Part shown: positions 1 to 5,153 of the stretch, in pieces
Layout: every line of letters begins with the position of its first letter
Numbering within the stretch: the stretch's first letter is position 1
Source: CAYYBZ01 sp964470285 [NCBI: uncultured Oligoflexia bacterium]
Lineage (GTDB): Bacteria; Bdellovibrionota_G; CAYYBZ01
Reading direction: 5' to 3'
Length of the DNA: 5,153 nucleotides
Assembly: GCA_964470285.1 (NCBI GenBank)
Contig: CAYYBZ010000006.1
Span: forward strand, 16,603 to 21,755
Translations under genes and position numbers: made by a program
Notes under the pieces: model-generated
The model's input: only the letters and a program-made list of their open reading frames with translations
Databases searched by the model: none
Told to the model about the DNA's origin: nothing

Positions 1-984
1 TTCCGGCTCAAGAAACGCTCTTTTCCTTTAAAAGAATGTGCTCTTTCCTTATCAATTCTTTTAGTATGCCTGGTATACGGTTTTATAAGAATTAATCAGA
101 TAGATAAAAAACCCTCTGCAGCTGAAGAAAAAATCACACTGGTTCAGGGAAACGTTTCACAGGATCAAAAATGGAACTCAAAATACTCCAAGTCTATTAT
201 TCAGAAATACCGGAAGCTCTCATTGCACGCCAAGGACAATAATTCATCTTTAGTAGTCTGGCCGGAAGCTGCCCTCCCATACAGTATTAACATAAACCGT
301 GATAAATATATAAAAAGCCTTAAAGGACCGGGTTACTCATCAAAATTTTTAATAGGAAGTACGGCTTATGAAAGAACTCTTAAGCTTAAGATCAACTCGT
401 ACAACTCGGCCTTTTATGCCGATTCGGACGGAAAGATTCTGGGTAGGTTTGATAAAATTCATCTTGTTCCGTTTTCAGAACATGTTCTGTATGAAAAGTA
501 TCTTCCCTTCTTAAGAAAAATAATCCCCCCGGTTGCAGGGGATTTCGAAACCGGCGAAGAGATAAAGCTATTTGAACTGGGCAATAACAAATTCGGAGTT
601 CTTATATGCTTTGAAGCCATTTTTCCCATGCTTTCACGAGAGTTTGTAAAAAACGGCGCCGATTTTCTTGTTAACATTACTAATGACGGATGGTTCGGCA
701 AAGCCTCCGGCCCATACCAGCATTTTGAAATGTCGCGCTTTAGAGCGGTTGAGGGAAGAGTAAACCTTGTAAGAGCGGCCAACACCGGAATTACGGCCTT
801 CATAGATCCCGTGGGTAGGATATTGAAGAAAACAGGTCTCGGCGATACAGTTGTGCTTTCAAACACAATTCACATAAAAAGAATAAGCTCAATCTACATA
901 ATTATAGGTAACGTTTTTGCCTACTTATGTGTAATATTCTCGGTAACTTTTGTTGTCCTTACAATGATAAGAAAAAGGCATTAA
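1..984 (+). CDS. lnt: Apolipoprotein N-acyltransferase, C-terminal part (5' end outside window)
   Basis: Lnt is an inner-membrane enzyme that moves an acyl chain from a phospholipid to the N-terminal cysteine of lipoproteins, the last step of lipoprotein maturation. The frame is open from base 1, giving 327 residues of a family usually near 500, so the N-terminal membrane helices are missing. What remains: a membrane segment at about residues 13-29, then a periplasmic nitrilase-fold domain starting with VQGNVSQDQKW (48-58), whose Trp58 appears to match an essential Trp of E. coli Lnt. The predicted catalytic triad is complete: Glu89 in VVWPEAALP, Lys152 in FDKIHLVPFSEH, and Cys203 in GVLICFEA. 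Glu160 and Glu205 match further conserved positions. NITNDGWFG (151-159) is also typical, and a last membrane helix lies at about 296-322. A TTG at 223 is internal, because conserved sequence lies upstream of it. No gene follows closely, so lnt seems to end its transcription unit. Confidence 0.94.
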   Translation, partial: FRLKKRSFPLKECALSLSILLVCLVYGFIRINQIDKKPSAAEEKITLVQGNVSQDQKWNSKYSKSIIQKYRKLSLHAKDNNSSLVVWPEAALPYSININRDKYIKSLKGPGYSSKFLIGSTAYERTLKLKINSYNSAFYADSDGKILGRFDKIHLVPFSEHVLYEKYLPFLRKIIPPVAGDFETGEEIKLFELGNNKFGVLICFEAIFPMLSREFVKNGADFLVNITNDGWFGKASGPYQHFEMSRFRAVEGRVNLVRAANTGITAFIDPVGRILKKTGLGDTVVLSNTIHIKRISSIYIIIGNVFAYLCVIFSVTFVVLTMIRKRH

Positions 985-1214
985 ATCCCGCATAGAATTC
1001 AGCAGCTTACGTAAAGCTTGCGCAAACATTTCCTCTGTCTTTGACATTTTTACACAGTATTTAAGCCTTAAAAATGACCTCTTTTTTTGTTAATCAAATA
1101 CGAACGTTATTTCGGTTAGTTACAGGTCTCATTTTCAGGATTTTATGGCACAGTGCTTGCTTTATCTATAACTGCACTTACTGGCTTACCCCAAGAGTCA
1201 GTTTTAAACCCTCA

Positions 1215-1264
1215 GAAAAGCCCTTGGCCCCCTCCTCCATGATAACATGGACCAAGGGCTTTTC
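1215..1264 (+). terminator. Terminator-like bulged hairpin, possibly bidirectional
   Basis: GAAAAGCCCTTGG (1215-1227) is perfectly complementary to CCAAGGGCTTTTC (1252-1264), a 13-bp stem. The loop carries a second 6-bp stem, TCCATG (1236-1241) with CATGGA (1246-1251), closed by ATAA. The inner stem stacks directly on the outer one on the 3' side and leaves an 8-base bulge, CCCCCTCC (1228-1235), on the 5' side. The AAAAGCCC/GGGCTTTT shape is common in intrinsic terminators and reads similarly on both strands. The U tract is only four bases and is interrupted by C (CTTTTCCCCTTT), so efficiency is uncertain. It lies about 230 bases after lnt and could end the lnt transcript or an unannotated small RNA. 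Confidence 0.55.
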
Positions 1265-1326
1265 CCCTTTAGTAGAAGACTTCCGTATCGTATGCGATAA
1301 AAATTGAAAGTTTTTTATAGACTGGG

Positions 1327-1342
1327 AAATTTAGCTAAATTT
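1327..1342. repeat. Perfect 16-bp palindrome, possible operator
   Basis: AAATTTAGCTAAATTT is identical to its own reverse complement over all 16 bases. It ends 36 bases before the ATG at 1379, which is a plausible place for an operator controlling the Wzz-like gene. It would lie inside the coding region if translation began at the TTG at 1304. No regulator gene is visible nearby and I cannot assign a binding protein. The AT-rich context raises the odds of a chance palindrome. Confidence 0.4.
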
Positions 1343-1378
1343 AGTTTTTATCATTTTTATGCTAAGCTTTCCGAATAT

Positions 1379-2473
1379 ATGAAGATTGCCAAACCGGATT
1401 TGAATAAATTCAAGGATATACTCAAAAAAAACATCAAGATATATTCGCTTATTGTAATTGCGGTTCCGCTTTTGGCCCTTCTTTTTTACTATTTATTTCC
1501 GGGTAATTATTCATCTACTTTTAAAATTCAATTCACCGGTGAGAATCCCGCCCTTTTAGAAGAAAAAGACACTAAAAAGATTTTGCTTAATACACTTTCG
1601 GACACAAAAATCTTCTCCCCAAGCGAAGCGTCATATTTTACGGATAATTTTGAGATTGTGGATGAAGGTAGAAATATATTCAGGGTTATTTCACATGATA
1701 CCGTTAACTCCAGATTACAGCGCCATTTAAGAAAAGCGTGTGACGGCTTAAGAGATGTACTGGGGAAAATTCCCATAATTGAAATACCGATTGAACGTAA
1801 AAGACTTCAAAGCCAGATCGAATCTGATAACAACGATAAAATCAGGCTTGAAGAAGAGTTGAACTCTATCAATGACGAAGATACGGAAAAACTTGCGAAA
1901 AAATATGAAAACGAACTTATAAAGATTGAAGATGAGATAGAGCCAAAACAAAACCAGCTGGCCATGATAGAAACAAAAATAAATTCTTTCAAAACTGCCG
2001 ATCCTAAGTTGAAGATATTCAGAGCCAAGGCAAAGGATTTAAATTCACAGATTGAAATTCTTATGGACAGGAAAAGTGAAGCTCTTCAAAAACTTGAATT
2101 AGCACAACAATCTGAAAAAACCTTAAAAGACAATCTTGAAAGACTGGTTCACATTGAGGAAAATATTGAAAAAAACTTAAAAAGATTGGACCTTCTTGGG
2201 CGGATAGAAAGCGATACGCCGGGAGAAACAGTCAAACTGCCTTATTCTTACTCGGTCAATATCATTGAACCGCCAACCAAATCTAAAAAGATTTTTGCAT
2301 TTACGGCCTTAAGAAAAGCCATACTAATAGGACTTTTAATTTCATTTCTGGTAATTGCGACTTTTTGTTTTTATTATTTAACCTTCAATCCGATTATTTC
2401 TTCTGTCACCGAACTCGAAAAACTCTCCGGCCTGCCTGTACTAGGCGCCATACATGAAATAAAAAAATCTTAA
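1379..2473 (+). CDS. Wzz/GumC-type polysaccharide chain-length determinant protein
   Basis: This is probably an inner-membrane polysaccharide co-polymerase, a class that sets chain length or helps export of O-antigen, capsule or exopolysaccharide. The architecture fits: a short cytoplasmic N-terminus, membrane segment at about residues 21-40, a large periplasmic part with a charged coiled coil at about 138-275, an IIEPP motif (296-300) shortly before the second membrane segment (about 313-334), and a C-terminal tail containing LEKLSGLPVLGAI (346-358), typical after the last helix of this family. The protein ends there, so it has no fused tyrosine-kinase domain. I chose ATG 1379 (364 residues) because it leaves a normal-length N-terminus and keeps the palindrome non-coding. 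A TTG at 1304 would add 25 residues. Neither start has a recognisable Shine-Dalgarno site. No glycosyltransferase, flippase or polymerase gene is in view. Assignment is by architecture and motifs, not a search; the polysaccharide is unknown. Confidence 0.78.
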   Translation: MKIAKPDLNKFKDILKKNIKIYSLIVIAVPLLALLFYYLFPGNYSSTFKIQFTGENPALLEEKDTKKILLNTLSDTKIFSPSEASYFTDNFEIVDEGRNIFRVISHDTVNSRLQRHLRKACDGLRDVLGKIPIIEIPIERKRLQSQIESDNNDKIRLEEELNSINDEDTEKLAKKYENELIKIEDEIEPKQNQLAMIETKINSFKTADPKLKIFRAKAKDLNSQIEILMDRKSEALQKLELAQQSEKTLKDNLERLVHIEENIEKNLKRLDLLGRIESDTPGETVKLPYSYSVNIIEPPTKSKKIFAFTALRKAILIGLLISFLVIATFCFYYLTFNPIISSVTELEKLSGLPVLGAIHEIKKS

Positions 2474-2517
2474 TAATTATTAGTATTTTTGCAAATAATC
2501 TTATTTTTTCCGAACAA

Positions 2518-2553
2518 TGTCCCTTAAGCTGGGACAAAATTTCGCAATTTTTT
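2518..2553 (+). terminator. Weak candidate terminator after the Wzz-like gene
   Basis: TGTCCC (2518-2523) pairs with GGGACA (2531-2536) around a 7-base loop. It is followed at once by AAAATT-TCGC-AATTTT (2536-2551), an AT-only second stem running into six T (2548-2553). The first stem is short and its U tract is displaced, so this is a moderate candidate. It is the only GC-containing hairpin soon after the stop codon at 2471-2473. Confidence 0.4.
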
Positions 2554-2642
2554 CATGATTTAACACATTGATATGATTGTGTTTTATTTGATTATTGCCG
2601 CTGAGACAAGAATTTCCTTATCAGGGCAGTTATTAACGCATC

Positions 2643-2671
2643 TTGACAAATGCTTTATTCTTTAATATTAA
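2643..2671 (+). promoter_or_regulatory. Sigma70-type promoter for the lipoprotein gene
   Basis: A consensus TTGACA (2643-2648) is followed by a 17-base spacer and TATTAA (2666-2671), which matches four of six bases of TATAAT. Transcription would start near 2678, giving a leader of about 90 bases before the ATG at 2767. The -10 element overlaps a 10-bp palindrome, TTAATATTAA (2662-2671). The orientation and position fit the downstream gene. Confidence 0.6.
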
Positions 2672-2686
2672 GGTCTTACAAAGCAT
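2650..2686. repeat. 7-bp inverted repeat enclosing the -10 region
   Basis: ATGCTTT (2650-2656) and AAAGCAT (2680-2686) are exact reverse complements separated by 23 bases. Their centres are 30 bases apart, near three helical turns, and they enclose the -10 element and the predicted start of transcription. This is a plausible operator for a dimeric regulator. With 7-bp arms in AT-rich DNA it could also be chance. Confidence 0.3.
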
Positions 2687-2766
2687 AGAATCTGGCATAC
2701 CCATTGCTTAGTAATACTGTGAAAGATGATAAAATTTAGAATACTAATAATAAAGGAGACTTAGAA

Positions 2767-3624
2767 ATGAAAAGGCTGCCAAAATCAATAATCGGGGTTG
2801 TTTTAGCCCTTGCATTAATTGGAACATTTAGCTGCGGTGATGAAAATGCCCAGGACAGGCAATGGGACAGAAATACACCGTTCATGGTTGATAGAACCGA
2901 GCCCGCTCAGGGCGATAGAAACGTTCCACTTGAACAACCTTTAAGGGTAAGCTTCACTATGCCTGTTGATCGCAATTCAGCCCTTAATCCTGATAATTTC
3001 AAGGTAGAAGAAATGGGAGAAAACGGTGATGAATCACTGGCTGACCGTCAGCAGGTAAACGGACTGATTAATCTTGCAAACGGTAATATGACAATAGAGT
3101 TTATTCCCAATCTTTCGGGAAATCAGTGGCAACCGAATAAGTCATATATGGTGACAATCTCTCAGAACTTAAAATCTCAAAACGGTACATCACTTAATCA
3201 GGCAAGAATCTTTCAGTTTACAACCGGCTCTACAAATACATGGGGTCAGGTTTCAGTACCCGGTCAGCCGTATGTCACGTTTTTCGATGTTGTAACAAGC
3301 ACACCCTGGGGTGACAATCTGGCATTCCTTGTAGAGTTTAATGAAGATATGGGAACAGATCCTAATGCATTTGTCTCATTGGAAATTTTCGGATCAATCA
3401 ATAACGGCATGGTACCTTTAATAGCCTGGCCGGTATTTCTAAATTCAAAGAGATACTGGTATCTGCTTTTCTGGGATTACGGATGCGCCCAGGATTATTT
3501 CCTCATCGGCCAGAAGTTAAGAGTTAATATCGTTGACGGAAGAGACATCACCGGAGAGCATATGATAGCCAAGGAAAAATCGTTCTGGTATCTCACCGAT
3601 TACTGGGGAGGCCCCTGCCAGTAA
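2767..3624 (+). CDS. Probable lipoprotein with Big_5 (SbsA Ig-like) domain
   Basis: This 285-residue protein starts with a signal peptide: basic MKRLPK, a hydrophobic stretch at about 8-19, and a lipobox-like TFSC with Cys23 as the lipidation site. It fits the permissive lipobox pattern but lacks the usual Leu at -3. Residues about 41-154 look like a Big_5 domain: VDRTEPAQGDRNVPLEQPLR, then VSFTMPVD, a Y-MVTIS strand and a closing FQFTTG. The second half (about 165-285) is rich in Trp, Tyr and Phe and has two cysteines, Cys240 and Cys284, that could form a disulfide. Its VEFNEDMGTDPNAFVSLE resembles the matching stretch of the first domain, suggesting a diverged second Ig-like unit. The start is set by AAAGGAGA (2752-2759), seven bases before ATG. 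Big_5 domains are usually adhesive or structural parts of surface proteins; the specific function is unknown. The gene has its own promoter and terminator and appears monocistronic. Confidence 0.82.
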   Translation: MKRLPKSIIGVVLALALIGTFSCGDENAQDRQWDRNTPFMVDRTEPAQGDRNVPLEQPLRVSFTMPVDRNSALNPDNFKVEEMGENGDESLADRQQVNGLINLANGNMTIEFIPNLSGNQWQPNKSYMVTISQNLKSQNGTSLNQARIFQFTTGSTNTWGQVSVPGQPYVTFFDVVTSTPWGDNLAFLVEFNEDMGTDPNAFVSLEIFGSINNGMVPLIAWPVFLNSKRYWYLLFWDYGCAQDYFLIGQKLRVNIVDGRDITGEHMIAKEKSFWYLTDYWGGPCQ

Positions 3625-3659
3625 AAAAAGGGGAAATTAGTTTACTTTTAGAATAATTT

Positions 3660-3693
3660 AAGGGGAAGGTTAAAAGCCTTCCCCTTTTTTTTT
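3660..3693 (+). terminator. Strong Rho-independent terminator after the lipoprotein gene
   Basis: AAGGGGAAGG (3660-3669) pairs perfectly with CCTTCCCCTT (3677-3686) around a 7-base loop. The right arm runs into nine consecutive T (3685-3693). It starts 35 bases after the stop codon at 3622-3624. It separates the lipoprotein transcript from the HMG-CoA synthase operon. Confidence 0.93.
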
Positions 3694-3739
3694 ATTCATT
3701 ACCCTGTATCGTTTCTTCCCGAATATATTCTAATCTTTC

Positions 3740-3748
3740 TGATATATA
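3740..3748 (+). promoter_or_regulatory. Possible extended -10 promoter for the HMG-CoA synthase operon
   Basis: TGATATATA reads as an extended -10 element, TG, one base, then TATATA (four of six matches to TATAAT). No good -35 element lies at the right distance. It is just downstream of a 10-bp palindrome, GAATATATTC (3721-3730). A promoter is required somewhere in 3694-3828 because a strong terminator lies upstream, but this exact site is a weak call in AT-rich DNA. Confidence 0.25.
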
Positions 3749-3828
3749 AATTAGTATTGCCTTCCTGAAAAATTGCTGATAGTTAAATAGCACTTTTTAG
3801 CAAACCTTTTTCTTAAGGGAGCGTTATT

Positions 3829-4884
3829 ATGACAGGAATCGTTGGTTATGGCGCTTATATTCCCAGGCACAGAATCAAAGTCGAAGAGATAGCAAAAGTG
3901 TGGGGTGCTGATGCGCCGAGTTATAAAAAGGGTCTCATGCTGGAGGAAAAATCAATTCCTTCTCCGGATCAGGACACAATCACAATGTCGGTTGAGGCCT
4001 CTAAGAATGCAATCAAAAGGGCCGGGATAAATCCCGTCGATATCGGATCCGTTTACATAGGCTCTGAATCACATCCTTACGCCGTTAAACCGTCCGGAAC
4101 CGTACTTGCAGAAGCTATAGGTGCCGTTCCTTTCTGCCACTGCGCGGACCTTGAATTCGCGTGCAAGGCCGGATCGGAAGGCATGTTTATTTCAATCGGA
4201 CTTGTCAAAGCCGGAGAGGTAAAATACGCGCTTGCAGTCGGAGGTGATACTTCTCAGGGGGCGCCGGGTGATGCCCTTGAATACTCCACTGCAGCCGGAG
4301 CGGCTTCGTTCATTTTCGGAAGCGACAAAGATAAAATTATAGCAGAAGTGCTTCACACAAATTCATTCATGACCGACACCCCGGATTTCTGGAGAAGGGA
4401 ATACCAGTTCTATCCCGGTCATGCGGGCAGATATACCGGAGAACCGGCATATTTCAAACACGTAACGGGTGCGGCTACGGCGATAATGGAAAAGGCAAAA
4501 ATGAAACCCGAAGATTTTCGCTATGCGGTTTTTCATCAGCCAAACGGCAAGTTCCCGATGCGCGTCGGGAAAATGCTAGGATTTAAAAAGGAACAGATGG
4601 AAACCGGATGGCTTGCGCCCAAATTAGGCAACACATATTCCGGTGCATCGCCTTTAGGATTAACAGCAATTCTCGACGAGGCAAAACCCTCAGATAAAAT
4701 TCTTATGGTCTCTTACGGCTCCGGAGCAGGCTCGGACGGCTTTATTTTTAAGGTTACCGACAGAATAAACAAGGTAAGAGATGCAGCAAGAAAAACATGG
4801 GATCAGCTAAACAACAATAAAAAATACGTCGAATACGGCATGTATGCGAAATTCAGAAAGAAGATTAAGAAATCAAAGGCTTAA
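3829..4884 (+). CDS. Archaeal-type hydroxymethylglutaryl-CoA synthase
   Basis: The enzyme condenses acetyl-CoA with acetoacetyl-CoA to HMG-CoA, the committed carbon skeleton of the mevalonate pathway, in the cytoplasm. The 351 residues cover the full archaeal-type family length and closely follow its conserved blocks: IVGYGAYIPR (4-13), IGSESHPYAVKP (77-88), DLEFACKAG (107-115), GAPGDALEYS (144-153), TPDFWRREYQFYPGH (184-198), VFHQPNGKFP (234-243), GNTYSGASPLGL (267-278) and YGSGAGSDGF (296-305). Predicted catalytic residues Glu80, Cys112 and His236 are all present. The C-terminus keeps the family's Y-Y-K-R-like pattern, then adds a very basic tail, KFRKKIKKSKA. AAGGGAG (3815-3821), seven bases before ATG, sets the start. 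The thiolase gene follows after 18 bases, matching the archaeal arrangement. This family is distinct from the MvaS type usual in Gram-positive bacteria. A role in another acyl-CoA condensation or cleavage cannot be excluded. Confidence 0.93.
   Translation: MTGIVGYGAYIPRHRIKVEEIAKVWGADAPSYKKGLMLEEKSIPSPDQDTITMSVEASKNAIKRAGINPVDIGSVYIGSESHPYAVKPSGTVLAEAIGAVPFCHCADLEFACKAGSEGMFISIGLVKAGEVKYALAVGGDTSQGAPGDALEYSTAAGAASFIFGSDKDKIIAEVLHTNSFMTDTPDFWRREYQFYPGHAGRYTGEPAYFKHVTGAATAIMEKAKMKPEDFRYAVFHQPNGKFPMRVGKMLGFKKEQMETGWLAPKLGNTYSGASPLGLTAILDEAKPSDKILMVSYGSGAGSDGFIFKVTDRINKVRDAARKTWDQLNNNKKYVEYGMYAKFRKKIKKSKA

Positions 4885-5153
<269 letters not shown>

Larger units (their letters stand above)
985..1378. 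other. Gene-free stretch between lnt and the Wzz-like gene
   Basis: I find no convincing gene in these 394 bases. They hold a perfect TTGACA at 1041-1046 but no good -10 element 16-18 bases downstream, a short palindrome TTTAAGCCTTAAA (1060-1072), a run of seven T at 1082-1088, the bulged hairpin at 1215-1264, and the 16-bp palindrome at 1327-1342. An open frame at 1074-1307 has no ribosome binding site, resembles no family I know, and runs through the hairpin, so I treat it as non-coding. A small RNA ending at the hairpin is possible but unproven. Confidence 0.6.
2474..2766. other. AT-rich intergenic region with promoter for the lipoprotein gene
   Basis: No gene is seen in these 293 bases. 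The first part has AT-rich self-complementary stretches: the palindrome TAATAATTATTA that includes the upstream stop codon (2471-2482), the hairpins at 2518-2553, and AACACA/TGTGTT at 2562-2567 and 2578-2583. The last part carries the promoter at 2643-2671 and a leader of about 90 bases ending in AAAGGAGA (2752-2759). Confidence 0.6.

Noticed and set aside
459-866. Minus-strand open frame of 135 codons inside lnt
   Set aside because: It lies wholly within conserved Lnt catalytic sequence on the other strand and has no family features; it is a shadow frame.
223-984. TTG at 223 as the start of a shorter 253-residue protein
   Set aside because: The frame is open back to base 1 and the upstream codons encode conserved Lnt sequence (VQGN and KW at residues 48-58) plus a membrane helix, so the TTG is internal.
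1041-1073. Promoter starting from TTGACA at 1041-1046
   Set aside because: The -35 match is perfect, but 16-18 bases downstream the sequence (AAGCCT, AGCCTT, GCCTTA) is not a -10 element; TATTTA and CTTAAA are at the wrong spacing. Kept only as a note.
1074-1307. Open frame of 77 codons between lnt and the Wzz-like gene
   Set aside because: It has no Shine-Dalgarno site, its protein resembles nothing known to me, and it runs through the 13-bp hairpin at 1215-1264, which is more likely a non-coding terminator.
1528-2028. Three overlapping minus-strand open frames opposite the Wzz-like gene
   Set aside because: They are Ser/Phe/Ile-rich complements of a Lys/Glu-rich coiled-coil coding region, a typical shadow pattern, with no supporting signals.
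3773-3805. TTGCT/AGCAA inverted repeat before the HMG-CoA synthase gene as a regulatory hairpin
   Set aside because: The stem is only 5 bp with a loop of more than 20 bases, which is expected by chance.

Overview
The window comes from a Gram-negative-type bacterium with a moderately AT-rich genome. The bacterial signs are the C-terminal part of apolipoprotein N-acyltransferase (Lnt), a Wzz/GumC-type chain-length protein with two membrane segments, a secreted lipoprotein, and AAGGAG-type Shine-Dalgarno sites before three genes. The species cannot be named from this sequence. The last two genes, an archaeal-type HMG-CoA synthase and an archaeal-type thiolase, are uncommon in bacteria and are the most informative content.

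Layout, all genes on the + strand. (1) 1-984: 3' part of lnt, open at the left edge. (2) 985-1378: a gene-free stretch of nearly 400 bases holding a bulged terminator-like hairpin (1215-1264) with a C-rich bulge and a perfect 16-bp palindrome (1327-1342). (3) 1379-2473: Wzz-like polysaccharide chain-length determinant with no other polysaccharide gene visible. (4) 2474-2766: AT-rich gap with weak hairpins, then a good sigma70-type promoter (TTGACA, 17 bp, TATTAA) inside a 7-bp inverted repeat. (5) 2767-3624: probable lipoprotein with one Big_5 (SbsA Ig-like) domain and a second half that may be a diverged copy, closed by a strong intrinsic terminator at 3660-3693. (6) 3829-4884 and 4903 to the right edge: HMG-CoA synthase followed 18 bases later by thiolase, almost certainly one operon. 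The window stops just after the predicted nucleophilic cysteine codon of the thiolase.

How the genes work together. Thiolase joins two acetyl-CoA to acetoacetyl-CoA, and HMG-CoA synthase adds a third acetyl-CoA; in archaea these enzymes form a complex bridged by a DUF35 protein and feed the mevalonate route to isoprenoids. A DUF35 gene is therefore the expected next gene, outside the window. Lnt acts on lipoproteins in general and could acylate the lipoprotein encoded here, but that is only a biochemical link. The rest looks like separate transcription units. I see no mobile element, CRISPR array, tRNA, rRNA, or clear defence system, and no wholly new system; the candidates worth a second look are the archaeal-type operon, the 1215-1264 hairpin and the 16-bp palindrome.
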